NCBI GenBank assembly: GCA_038064395.1
Contig: JBBTTE010000004.1
Location: forward strand, 50,277 to 114,276
Length of the DNA: 64,000 nucleotides
Origin: JBBTTE01 sp038064395
GTDB taxonomy: Bacteria > Patescibacteriota > Saccharimonadia > Saccharimonadales > UBA4665
Direction: 5' to 3'
Part shown: piece by piece, positions 24,945-32,812 of the stretch
Layout of the letters: every line of letters starts with the position of its first letter
How positions within the stretch are numbered: position 1 is the first letter of the stretch
Translations under genes and position numbers: made by a program
Notes under the pieces: generated by a model
The model's input: only the letters and a program-made list of their open reading frames with translations
Database searches by the model: none
What the model was told of the DNA's origin: nothing

Positions 24945-25775
24945 ATGCCAGAACAAGCAACACATAATCCGCAAGTATTAGACGTAGAAGGCCAGGCTAA
25001 TCAGTTGGCTGCCTTCGAAGACATAGTCAGTCCACAGGCTATTGAAGCCTTCGCTACGCGTATTGAAGATGAAGCCAATACTTTCTTTTATCCAACAGAG
25101 ATAGCAGAGATCAACGCTGCCGTAAGGTCAGTAGGCGACCAAGAAGCTGCTGTTCGTGCAGATGAATCAATAAGTGAGACTGAGCGCGATGTTCGATTAT
25201 CCGATGTGAATAGTCGATACAATGAGCTAGATGATAGAGAGCGAACAGTCGGAAAGCACAAAACCTTCTTGGAAGAACGACAGTATGAATGGCTCAATAA
25301 TGGGCGTATTACCATAAAAGGTCAGGAACCAGAGGCCACTAAGCTTGTAAGTGAACTCCAGACCAAGGCCGCAAACACCGAAACAAGCTTCATACCCAAT
25401 GAATCATTCCAAGCACTTATTGATCGAACAGGGCCGTCTGTATTAATAAAGTCTAGAGATAATCCAATGGAGTTTCCGCTGGCATCGATCGTATCGGCTC
25501 AAAGCTTTGAATCTTGGGAAACAGGACGTGGTCCAAACGCCATCAAGGACGGCAAAACTAGCCCCGAATTAATTAAGGATTACGCAGAGCGTAGCACTGA
25601 AATACCTCCAGTCGTCGATGCAACCGCTGTCATTCTACCGACAGGCGAAGTAGTTTTAAGCAGTGACGAGGCGCACAGAGTTGCGGCTGCAAAACTAAAG
25701 GGGCAAGAAACAATTAAGATCGAGAACTTGAAAGTCTATCGAGGTGTTCCGGTTGGCCAAGAGCAGAATTACTGA
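24945..25775 (+). CDS. Hypothetical protein with ParB/sulfiredoxin-like C-terminal part
   Basis: 276 residues. The first 120 residues are highly charged and helical, probably coiled coil (RYNELDDRERTVGKHKTF). The last 75 residues contain ATAVILPTGEVVLSSDEAHR followed by VAAAKLKGQETIKIENLKV. This mimics the ParB-fold pattern of a strand, an acidic/His-Arg turn, an Ala-rich helix ending in G and a strand. ParB-fold proteins can be CTPases, nucleases or kinases; the usual GHHR motif reads DEAHR here. Function is unknown. The last seven bases overlap the convergent rpmA gene. Confidence 0.62.
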   Translation: MPEQATHNPQVLDVEGQANQLAAFEDIVSPQAIEAFATRIEDEANTFFYPTEIAEINAAVRSVGDQEAAVRADESISETERDVRLSDVNSRYNELDDRERTVGKHKTFLEERQYEWLNNGRITIKGQEPEATKLVSELQTKAANTETSFIPNESFQALIDRTGPSVLIKSRDNPMEFPLASIVSAQSFESWETGRGPNAIKDGKTSPELIKDYAERSTEIPPVVDATAVILPTGEVVLSSDEAHRVAAAKLKGQETIKIENLKVYRGVPVGQEQNY

Positions 25776-26041
25776 ACAGTAACTTCGGTGCGAGGGACTG
25801 AGCGACCACTGAATGTGCGGAAACGACGAGTCTTGAAGGCTACGACACCATCACGAGCAGCGTGAATAGTGAAGTTGCGGCTGACCTTGGTGCCAACGCC
25901 ACCGCGCTTAGTCATACCAACTTGGCGGACAATAACTTGGCCTACTTTGACCTTTTGGCCGCCAAATAGCTTAACACCTAGGCGTTGACCAGGACTATCA
26001 TGTACGTTTTTGGCGGTACCGCCTGCTTTTACGTGGGACAT
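25769..26041 (-). CDS. rpmA: 50S ribosomal protein bL27
   Basis: 90 residues. The conserved N-terminus that reaches the peptidyl-transferase centre (SHVKAGGTAKNVHDSPGQRL) and the GVKLFGGQKVKVGQVIVRQ block are present. The segment after it, normally T-x2-HPG-x-NVG, reads TKRGGVGTKV, a divergent version. AAGGAAG lies upstream of the ATG. The usual partner rplU (bL21) is not adjacent. It converges with the 24945 gene, overlapping by seven bases. Confidence 0.93.
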   Translation of the reverse strand: MSHVKAGGTAKNVHDSPGQRLGVKLFGGQKVKVGQVIVRQVGMTKRGGVGTKVSRNFTIHAARDGVVAFKTRRFRTFSGRSVPRTEVTVQ

Positions 26042-26042
26042 A

Positions 26043-27281
26043 TTACTTCCTTGTTATTACTATGAGCTCTCGGGCGACGATTTGATCTGATCTGTAATAA
26101 ATCAGTTGATCATCCCGAATGTGCTCAAATCTCACTCGATTATAGCCCAAATCTTCAATCTGGTCAATAAGGGGTAGGTGCTTGAAGTGGTTTGGCTTGG
26201 TCTGCCAGGCGGGAACGGCTAGGCAAAGGCGGGTGTCCTCGGCGAGTTGGGTGTGGATGTTCTTGAGGAATTTCTTGATGATTAGGTTGCAGTCGGATGC
26301 CGTTTGAGCCAAAACTTCAGGGGTTGGCGTACTCGTGAAGGGACGACCCAGATAAAGTTCGGCAGCGACCATGTCGATTGGCGCAGTCCACTGGTGAGTC
26401 GTGGCGTCGCCAGTCTCTAAACGGTATTTGTTAGTCTCCATACCGTACAACTCAGCCAGCCAGTCGAGGTTGTCCTCTGTGTAGTCAGTCATGCGTGATT
26501 CGAGGTCGCTGCCGTAGACTTCATAACCCATCAGCGAGGCCTCCTGAAGGACTACGCCCGTGCCGCAGAAGGGGTCGAGGACGGTTTGGCCTAGGACTTT
26601 GCGGGGGATTGGCTGGCCAGCTGGAATGTCGCAGATTGATTCAAGCTTGTCGACGGCGATGGGGCCAGAGGCGAGATTGATCAGGATCTGGGCGAGCTTA
26701 GGGGGTAGCATGCCGACTTTGGCATCGCGCTTGGGGCGTTCGCGGTCGCGACGGGTGTAGGCTTCGATATCTTGGACCTTGACGGTTTGGGCGACTACTG
26801 TCTGGTTACCAGCTTTGACGAAGATGAGTTCCCAGCCGTTGGTGCCGGTTAGCTTGTTGTGGATGACTTGGGCGCTATTGAGTTCAGTCTCCTTGTTGGG
26901 GATTAGACGAACAGGGCGGCCTGTCTTGCGAATGGCTTTTTTGAGACTTAGGCCGGTGGCTTCGATGCGTCTGACGCCTTCTGAGAAGCCGTAGAGGCTG
27001 AGGCCGAGTAGCATTTTGCCCTCGGGCATGGCTTGGCTCTGGGCGGGGGAGGCCCCCAGCAGGAACTTCTCGACTTGACCCCAGTTGGTGGTATCGAGAG
27101 TGGTTAGGATTTTGCAGAATTTGATACTGCCGCCGAGACGATCAAAGGCCAGCAGACAGGGGTCGACGTCAACGATTACGGCTTGGTCGCCGACTGTCGT
27201 GAGCTTGTCAGCGCCATAGAGGCTCTCAAGCTCGGCGAGGCCGAGCTCGGGTTGGCGGCCGAGGATTAACAAACTTTGCAT
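26043..27281 (-). CDS. Trm11/TrmG10-like tRNA guanine-N2 methyltransferase
   Basis: 412 residues from the ATG at 27281, where TACAAT ends six bases upstream. The N-terminal part resembles a degenerate THUMP region. The family block RDRERPKRDAKVGMLPPKLA and SAM motif I (VLDPFCGTGVVLQEA) with the acidic end GSDLESRM are clear. The catalytic DPPY/NPPF motif expected after strand 4 is replaced by AAELYLGRPF, so either the chemistry or the substrate differs from canonical m2G10 methylation. Its GC content looks locally higher than its neighbours. Confidence 0.78.
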   Translation of the reverse strand: MQSLLILGRQPELGLAELESLYGADKLTTVGDQAVIVDVDPCLLAFDRLGGSIKFCKILTTLDTTNWGQVEKFLLGASPAQSQAMPEGKMLLGLSLYGFSEGVRRIEATGLSLKKAIRKTGRPVRLIPNKETELNSAQVIHNKLTGTNGWELIFVKAGNQTVVAQTVKVQDIEAYTRRDRERPKRDAKVGMLPPKLAQILINLASGPIAVDKLESICDIPAGQPIPRKVLGQTVLDPFCGTGVVLQEASLMGYEVYGSDLESRMTDYTEDNLDWLAELYGMETNKYRLETGDATTHQWTAPIDMVAAELYLGRPFTSTPTPEVLAQTASDCNLIIKKFLKNIHTQLAEDTRLCLAVPAWQTKPNHFKHLPLIDQIEDLGYNRVRFEHIRDDQLIYYRSDQIVARELIVITRK

Positions 27282-27288
27282 GCTCCCA

Positions 27289-27310
27289 TTGTAACTCGCC
27301 TTGGTATAAT
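27289..27310. promoter_or_regulatory. Paired divergent leaderless -10 boxes
   Basis: On the minus strand TACAAT (27294-27289) precedes the methyltransferase ATG by six bases. On the plus strand TATAAT (27305-27310) precedes the 27319 ATG by eight. The whole intergenic region is only 37 bases, so the two polymerases cannot bind at once. Confidence 0.55.
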
Positions 27311-27318
27311 AGTGAGCA

Positions 27319-28362
27319 ATGAGCAAAAACAGTTGGTTATGGCGGCGCTGGAAACTAGTGCTGAACTTGGTGACTTTGGCAGCGCTTGCCATCTTGATTT
27401 ACGCATTGCGTGATCAGTTAGCAGATACTCTATCTAATCTGACCCGGGTGAATGCCTATGCGCTGCTGTTAATTATTCCAGTCGAAATCCTGAACTATCA
27501 CTCACAGGCCAAGCTCTACCAAGGCTTATTCAAGATCGTTGGCAATAAGTTGTCGTATAAGTTCTTGTACAAGACTTCGCTGGAGCTGAACTTCGTTAAT
27601 CATGTTTTCCCGAGTGGTGGTGTGACTGGTATTTCGTACTTCGGGCTGCGTATGCGCGATGGCGGATCGATTACTGGCGGCAAGGCGACCTTGGTGCAGG
27701 TTATGAAGCTGGGGCTGACATTCTTGTCGTTTGAAGTTTTGATTTTGTTTGGCCTGATTAGTCTGGCGGTGATGGGTAATGTCAACAACCTGACGATTAT
27801 GGTGGCGGCAATGCTTTCGACTCTGCTACTAGTTGGTACTGGAGCGTTTGTTTATATCGTAGGCAGTAAGGCACGGATAAATGCTTTCTTCGGGACGGTT
27901 ACCAAGATTCTTAATCGCCTAATTCAGATTCTAAGACCGAATCATCCAGAGACAATTAACATTCGGGGTACACGTAAGCTGTTTGATGACTTCCATGATA
28001 ACTATAAGGAAATTAAAGACAACTCTCACGAGTTGCGGTGGCCGTTCTTCTGGGCTCTGCTAACCAATATTACTGAAGTTGGAGCGTTGTATGTGGTCTA
28101 TATCGCATTCGGTGAATTCGTAAACATTGGTGCGGTTATCTTGGCATATGCGGTGGCTAATTTCGCGGGGCTGATCTCTGTCTTGCCAGGCGGTATTGGG
28201 ATCTACGAAGCGTTGATGACTACAGTGCTGGTCAGTGCTGGTGTTCCAGCCGCCGTCAGCTTGCCTGTGACTGTCATGTACCGCGTGATCAATACTGTGA
28301 TTCAATTGCCGCCAGGCTACTACCTGTATCACAAGAATCTAACTCGCGAACCGGACAATTAA
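27319..28362 (+). CDS. UPF0104 / LPG-synthase-TM family membrane protein
   Basis: 347 residues with about eight TM helices. It has the pattern of the flippase-like UPF0104 family (PF03706): a conserved FVNHVFPSGGVTGISYF loop after the second or third helix, and a late AGLISVLPGGIGIYEALM block. Members move or modify lipids and polyprenol-linked sugars in the cytoplasmic membrane. No soluble aminoacyl-transferase domain is attached, so it is not a full MprF. It is followed two bases later by xseA. Confidence 0.85.
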   Translation: MSKNSWLWRRWKLVLNLVTLAALAILIYALRDQLADTLSNLTRVNAYALLLIIPVEILNYHSQAKLYQGLFKIVGNKLSYKFLYKTSLELNFVNHVFPSGGVTGISYFGLRMRDGGSITGGKATLVQVMKLGLTFLSFEVLILFGLISLAVMGNVNNLTIMVAAMLSTLLLVGTGAFVYIVGSKARINAFFGTVTKILNRLIQILRPNHPETINIRGTRKLFDDFHDNYKEIKDNSHELRWPFFWALLTNITEVGALYVVYIAFGEFVNIGAVILAYAVANFAGLISVLPGGIGIYEALMTTVLVSAGVPAAVSLPVTVMYRVINTVIQLPPGYYLYHKNLTREPDN

Positions 28363-28363
28363 T

Positions 28364-29503
28364 ATGGTAGTGGGCGAGGCACTTGAGCTCAGTGTCAGCC
28401 AGTTCGTTGCGCTGCTTAATCAGACACTTGATTACGCCTATCCCGACGTGACGATAGTTGGTGAGTTGGCTAACTTCCGAGTAAGCAAGAATCGCTGGGT
28501 GTACTTCGATCTTAAGGATGAAGGCTCGACCGTTAAGTTCTTCGGAACGGTCTATCAACTATCCAGTCCGCTAGAAGACGGCATGGTGCTCAAAGTTCGG
28601 GGTACGCCGCGGCTGCACAATCTCTACGGCTTCAGTGTCAACGTCACTAGTATCCAGTTAGCAGGTGAAGGTAGCATTAAGCGCGCCGCCGAACTACTGA
28701 AGGCCAAGTTAACAGTTGAAGGCTTATTCGACCCAGCGCGTAAGCGGCAGCTGCCTTATCCGCCGACACGGATTGGTCTAGTCGCATCTAAGCAGTCAGC
28801 GGCTTACGCCGACTTTATCAAGATTATCAATGCCCGCTGGCAAGGACTTGTGGTTGAATTCATCGATGTCCAAGTGCAGGGTGAGATAGCGCCAGAACAG
28901 ATCGCAAGCGCACTAGCACAGTTCAATGCACAGGCTGAGCCACCAGAGGTATTGGTGCTGATTCGTGGTGGTGGTAGTGCTGAGGATTTGGCGGCCTTCA
29001 GTACTGAGCTGGTCACACGGGCAGTGGCTACTAGTCGCGTTCCAACCCTTGTGGCTATTGGTCACGAAATCGACTTGTCGCTAGCCGAGCTAGCGGCGGA
29101 TAGGCAGGCCAGTACGCCTAGTAATGCGGCCGAGTTATTAGTGCCTGATCGAGTCCAGGCTCTGGATGCTTTGGTAGCCGTGACGGCGCATTTGCAGCAA
29201 GCTGGCCAGTTGAGGCTGCAGTCAGCCAGACAGGGTCTGCTTGGACGGCAAGAGGCCTTAGGGCAGGCTCTGGGTCGTTTGCTGGATAGTTCGCGCGCCG
29301 ATCTGCGTAGCCGGCATGAGCTACTAGGAGCGCTTAATCCAGAAGCCATTCTACGGCGGGGCTATGCAATTGTTCGTAGTGGCAACAAGTCGCTGCGGAG
29401 CATCAAAGGCTTGAATAAGAATGATATAGTAAACGTACAATTGTCTGATGGTAGCTTCGAGGCTACTGCAGTCAAAATAACAGGGAAGAAGAACGCCAAA
29501 TGA
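28364..29503 (+). CDS. xseA: Exodeoxyribonuclease VII large subunit
   Basis: 379 residues, slightly shorter than E. coli XseA. An N-terminal OB fold (VTIVGELANFRVSKNRWVYF) is followed by the catalytic core with RIGLVASKQSAAYADF, LIRGGGSAEDLAAF and the downstream AIGHEIDLSLAELAADRQAS. A helical C-terminal stretch follows. With XseB it degrades single-stranded DNA from both ends. xseB starts inside its stop codon (ATGA). Confidence 0.95.
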   Translation: MVVGEALELSVSQFVALLNQTLDYAYPDVTIVGELANFRVSKNRWVYFDLKDEGSTVKFFGTVYQLSSPLEDGMVLKVRGTPRLHNLYGFSVNVTSIQLAGEGSIKRAAELLKAKLTVEGLFDPARKRQLPYPPTRIGLVASKQSAAYADFIKIINARWQGLVVEFIDVQVQGEIAPEQIASALAQFNAQAEPPEVLVLIRGGGSAEDLAAFSTELVTRAVATSRVPTLVAIGHEIDLSLAELAADRQASTPSNAAELLVPDRVQALDALVAVTAHLQQAGQLRLQSARQGLLGRQEALGQALGRLLDSSRADLRSRHELLGALNPEAILRRGYAIVRSGNKSLRSIKGLNKNDIVNVQLSDGSFEATAVKITGKKNAK

Positions 29504-29715
29504 CTAAGTCCGCACAGCCAACTTACCAAGATCTTAAGACCGAACTAGATGACGTCATGTCCGAACTCAGCCGCGAAGATCTGGATATAGACAAAGCCTT
29601 GCAATACTATCAACGCGGTATCGAGCTGGTGAAGCAACTCGAAACATACCTCAAGACAGCCGAGAACAAAGTTCAAGAACTCCAGGCAACCCTTAAGACC
29701 GCCAAGACCAAATGA
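29500..29715 (+). CDS. xseB: Exodeoxyribonuclease VII small subunit
   Basis: 71 residues, a two-helix protein with the family pattern YQDLKTELDDVMSELSRED followed by LDIDKALQYYQRGIELVKQ. Several copies wrap around the XseA helix. It overlaps xseA by four bases (ATGA) and the next gene by four bases, making a translationally coupled trio. Confidence 0.93.
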   Translation: MTKSAQPTYQDLKTELDDVMSELSREDLDIDKALQYYQRGIELVKQLETYLKTAENKVQELQATLKTAKTK

Positions 29716-30200
29716 TCTGGCTAGTAGCCGCACTAACGCTGTTAGTTATCTGCTTCAGCGGTGTTCTGCTGTTCGGTGCACCATACCTGCCAACCCTGAA
29801 ACCGCAGGTTGAAGCAGCACTCAAGCTGGCCGATCTTAAGCCTGGCGAGACACTGCTAGAACTGGGCTGCGGTGACGGCAAAGTTCTGATCGCTGCCGCC
29901 AAGCAGGGTATCAACGTTGTTGGCTATGAGCTCAACCCCGTATTAGTAGTTATTGCTTGGCTGAGAACTCGCCGATACCGCAGAAACGTCAAGATTATAT
30001 GGGGTGACTTCTGGAATAAACCGTGGCCAGAGGCCGAAGCGATATTCACATTCTTATTACCAAGATATATGTCTAAGCTGAATAAAAAAGTTATACAATA
30101 TGACAGCAAACCGGTCAAGCTAATCAGTTTTGCGTTCGAGATTCCTGAGCTTAAGCCCACCAAGCAGGAGCAGGGCGTCTTTCGCTACGACTACAGATAG
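29712..30200 (+). CDS. Membrane-anchored class I SAM-dependent methyltransferase
   Basis: 162 residues. One N-terminal hydrophobic helix (about residues 4-24) is followed by a compact Rossmann domain with SAM motif I LLELGCGDGKVLIAAAKQG and acidic end VGYELNP. The methyltransferase half is short and lacks an obvious substrate-binding insertion. The substrate is unknown; the anchor suggests a lipid or membrane-protein target. It overlaps xseB by ATGA. Confidence 0.8.
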   Translation: MIWLVAALTLLVICFSGVLLFGAPYLPTLKPQVEAALKLADLKPGETLLELGCGDGKVLIAAAKQGINVVGYELNPVLVVIAWLRTRRYRRNVKIIWGDFWNKPWPEAEAIFTFLLPRYMSKLNKKVIQYDSKPVKLISFAFEIPELKPTKQEQGVFRYDYR

Positions 30201-30248
30201 AGGTTAGAGGTGTTGCCAGTCACTAATATCTAGGGTAAGATTGACCCT

Positions 30249-30914
30249 ATGAACAAGCATAACCAAGATGGCGCAATTAACGGCGTAGTGGTTTCTCTAG
30301 TCTTAACTGTACTACTGCTATTTGGCGCAATCGGCTTCGGCGCTTGGGCTTATACTAGCCAGCAAGATTACAAGAATAACTCCGATGAGAAGGCGGCTGT
30401 GGCGGCCGAGGCTGCCAAGAAGGAAGAGAGTATCAAGAAGGACAAGCAGTTCGCCGAAGAGATCAAGAATCCACTCAAGACTTATGTAGGGCCTGAGGCT
30501 TACGGAAGCTTGGTAGTTAGTTTTCCCAAGACTTGGAGTGGCTATGTCGACGATACTGGTCGTAGCAGTGGCCTAGTTGATGGTTACTTCGCCCAGGGTA
30601 CTGTGCCTTCCAAGGATGACATAAATTCCGTATTTGCTCTGAGGTTCAGAGTTAATAGTCAGCCTTATGCTTCATTTATCAAGAATTATAGTGCTCTCCA
30701 GAAGTCTGGCAAGATAACAGTTAGTGCCTACGCATTGCCCAAGTTGCCTAAGACCGTCGGCATCAAGTTAACGGGCACTCTCAATGACAAGACAAATGTA
30801 ACCATGGTAGTTCTGCCACTAAGATCACAGACCCTCCAAGTCTGGACAGAGGGCTCTCAGTACGTCAACGACTTCAACAACAGTATTCTTCCGAACTTTA
30901 CCTTTTCCCCTTAA
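30249..30914 (+). CDS. Membrane-anchored extracytoplasmic protein, unknown
   Basis: 221 residues. One TM helix (about residues 12-36), then a charged Ala/Lys/Glu linker, then a globular domain of about 150 residues that begins with GPEAYGSLVVSFPKTWSGYV. The start of the domain (a strand, FPKTW) is reminiscent of PsbP/Mog1-like folds, but this is only an impression. Probably leaderless: TAAGAT ends seven bases before ATG. Confidence 0.62.
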   Translation: MNKHNQDGAINGVVVSLVLTVLLLFGAIGFGAWAYTSQQDYKNNSDEKAAVAAEAAKKEESIKKDKQFAEEIKNPLKTYVGPEAYGSLVVSFPKTWSGYVDDTGRSSGLVDGYFAQGTVPSKDDINSVFALRFRVNSQPYASFIKNYSALQKSGKITVSAYALPKLPKTVGIKLTGTLNDKTNVTMVVLPLRSQTLQVWTEGSQYVNDFNNSILPNFTFSP

Positions 30915-31005
30915 GCTTGGCCTAGTTTCGCCACAAAAAACTAACTATTGCTAGTCAACTTGAGCTATACTTGAATCAGCAGGTAAGTGAGGGTAACAAC
31001 TGTCC

Positions 31006-31722
31006 ATGGCGCAGCAACACGACACGGATTCGACAATTTTGTCACAGGAGCTACTCTTAAGTGTCGCCGAAGAACTCAAGCTACCTTTATTACAGATCGC
31101 TCGTCGCATTGAGCAGTACGAATTAACTGGTGAGGGTGATATATCATCGATTCGCACCACGGCTGATTCAGCACTTAGATTATTAGATAACTACGCCCTT
31201 GGGGTTAGATTGGCTCTGGAGCAAGGAACATTGGATACGGAGTCGGTTTCGGTTTCGTCGGTTCTGTATGATGCTGGTCAGCAACTAGATTCGATGGCCA
31301 AGAATTATGGTGTTGAATTGGAGCTTTCGATAGCTGGTCGTTATGGTCCAGTCTTGGCCAATCGTCAGGGGTTGCAGGCGGCGCTGGTTAGTCTCGGTAG
31401 CGCGCTAATAGAAGCTCTGCCAGCTCAAGGAAGTCCGCAACTTAAGTTGCAACTCGCAACTCACCGTAGCCGTTATGGAATTGTAGCTGGCCTGTACGCC
31501 GAGACCAAGCAACTTAGCAATGATGCCTTGCAGAAGGGACGTCAGCTTAAGCGCCACAGCCGTCAGCCGCTCACGAGCATGTCTCACACCAGCGGAGCAG
31601 GCGTCTTCGTAGCGGATACGATCCTAAGTGCTATGAATCTGCACCTGACAGCCTCACGTCACAATCGTCTCTACGGTCTTGGTATCGTCATGCAACCTAA
31701 TCATCAACTTCACTTGGTCTAG
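31006..31722 (+). CDS. Degenerate histidine-kinase-like protein
   Basis: 238 residues. The helical hairpin LLSVAEELKLPLLQIARRI aligns with the HisKA phosphorylation helix (typically SHELRTPL), but the His is replaced (AEELKLPL). The ATPase part keeps the spacing of a GHKL domain (RQGLQAALVSLGSALIEAL for the N box, TSGAGVFVADTI for the G2 box) yet lacks the N-box Asn and the D-x-G-x-G of G1. It should therefore neither autophosphorylate nor hydrolyse ATP normally. The receiver gene three bases downstream is also altered at its phosphosite, so the pair probably works as a protein-interaction module. Confidence 0.65.
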   Translation: MAQQHDTDSTILSQELLLSVAEELKLPLLQIARRIEQYELTGEGDISSIRTTADSALRLLDNYALGVRLALEQGTLDTESVSVSSVLYDAGQQLDSMAKNYGVELELSIAGRYGPVLANRQGLQAALVSLGSALIEALPAQGSPQLKLQLATHRSRYGIVAGLYAETKQLSNDALQKGRQLKRHSRQPLTSMSHTSGAGVFVADTILSAMNLHLTASRHNRLYGLGIVMQPNHQLHLV

Positions 31723-31724
31723 CA

Positions 31725-32111
31725 ATGTCTAAGATTCTCTTGATTGAACCTGACCGCATGTTGACCGAAACTTACGGTCGTTCACTAGTGTCGGCTGGCC
31801 ATCAGGTAATGGCTTGCTTCACAGCTCAAGCTGGCATTCAGGCCGCTGACAAGCAACAGCCTGACGTTGTGATTCTAGAACTACAGCTTGTCGAGCACTC
31901 AGGGATCGAGTTCTTATACGAATTCCGTTCTTATTCTGAGTGGCAGAACATACCAGTAATAATTCAGACTACCGTGCCACCCAGCGAGTTTCATGATAAC
32001 TGGGAGCTGCTCAAGCAAGAACTAAATGTGCAAACATACTTATATAAGCCAGAGACCAGCCTTGCTCAATTAATCGATGTCGTAGCTGAACAGCTCTCAG
32101 TACCAGCGTGA
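31725..32111 (+). CDS. Atypical receiver-domain protein with Glu at the phosphosite
   Basis: 128 residues with a CheY-like fold. The acidic pocket (IEPD), switch Thr (IIQTTV, residues 82-83) and Lys108 (YLYKPE) are kept, but the phospho-acceptor Asp is Glu52 (DVVILELQL). Glu at this place often mimics the phosphorylated, active state. There is no output domain. It is three bases after the degenerate kinase and overlaps recO by four bases, so the three genes are one operon. Confidence 0.82.
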   Translation: MSKILLIEPDRMLTETYGRSLVSAGHQVMACFTAQAGIQAADKQQPDVVILELQLVEHSGIEFLYEFRSYSEWQNIPVIIQTTVPPSEFHDNWELLKQELNVQTYLYKPETSLAQLIDVVAEQLSVPA

Positions 32112-32800
32112 AGCAGCTACTAACTAGAGGTATTATCCTCAGTCGAACAGATTATGGCGAGGCCGATCGCATTATCACAGTTCTAACTCCAGAGCAGGGT
32201 AAGCTTAGTCTGATGGCGCGCGGTGTACGCAAACCCAAGAGTCGTTTGGCGGGGGGAATAGAGCTCTTCAGCACCACAGAGATCACATATATGAATGGGC
32301 GTGGTGCTATAGGAACGCTAGTCTCGGCTCGGCTGATTAAGTATTATTCATCAATTGTTAAGGATATTGATCGAGTTCAGCTGGGCTATGAACTTATCAA
32401 GAAGCTGCACCGCGCTACCGAGGATCAGCCAGAAGAGGACTATTATGATCTGTTGGAAGCGGGGTTTGCAGCTCTCGATACACCTTCGATTCGTGTAGAG
32501 CTAATCCGTATTTGGTTCGAGGCTCAACTTTTGCGCTATGCGGGTCATTCACCCAATCTCAAGACAGACACCGAAGGGCGCAAGCTCGACGCCTCGTTGG
32601 TCTACAACTTCGACTTCGACGAAATGGCTTTTGCTGACCACAAGGCAGGACAGTTCGGTGCAGATCAAATCAAGTTCCTAAGACTAGTCTTCAGCGGCAA
32701 CTTGCCCAAAGTCCTATCGCAAGTAGAGGGTCACGAATCACTAGCCCAAAACTGCCAACCTTTGGTCGGTGCTATGCTCCAGACCCACATTCGGATATAA
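32108..32800 (+). CDS. recO: DNA repair protein RecO
   Basis: 230 residues starting with GTG inside the previous stop codon. The N-terminal OB fold shows TRGIILSRTDYGEADRIITV and LMARGVRKPKSRLAG; the rest is helical. RecO helps load RecA on SSB-coated DNA in the RecFOR pathway. The C4 zinc finger found in many RecO proteins is not visible. It is co-transcribed with the receiver pair; glyS follows from its own -10 box (TATAAT, 32796-32801). Confidence 0.9.
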   Translation: MKQLLTRGIILSRTDYGEADRIITVLTPEQGKLSLMARGVRKPKSRLAGGIELFSTTEITYMNGRGAIGTLVSARLIKYYSSIVKDIDRVQLGYELIKKLHRATEDQPEEDYYDLLEAGFAALDTPSIRVELIRIWFEAQLLRYAGHSPNLKTDTEGRKLDASLVYNFDFDEMAFADHKAGQFGADQIKFLRLVFSGNLPKVLSQVEGHESLAQNCQPLVGAMLQTHIRI

Positions 32801-32812
32801 TCTGTAGATAAT

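Noticed and set aside
31006..31722. Calling the kinase-like gene a functional histidine kinase
   Set aside because: The His of HisKA and the ATP-binding N and G1 motifs are not present.
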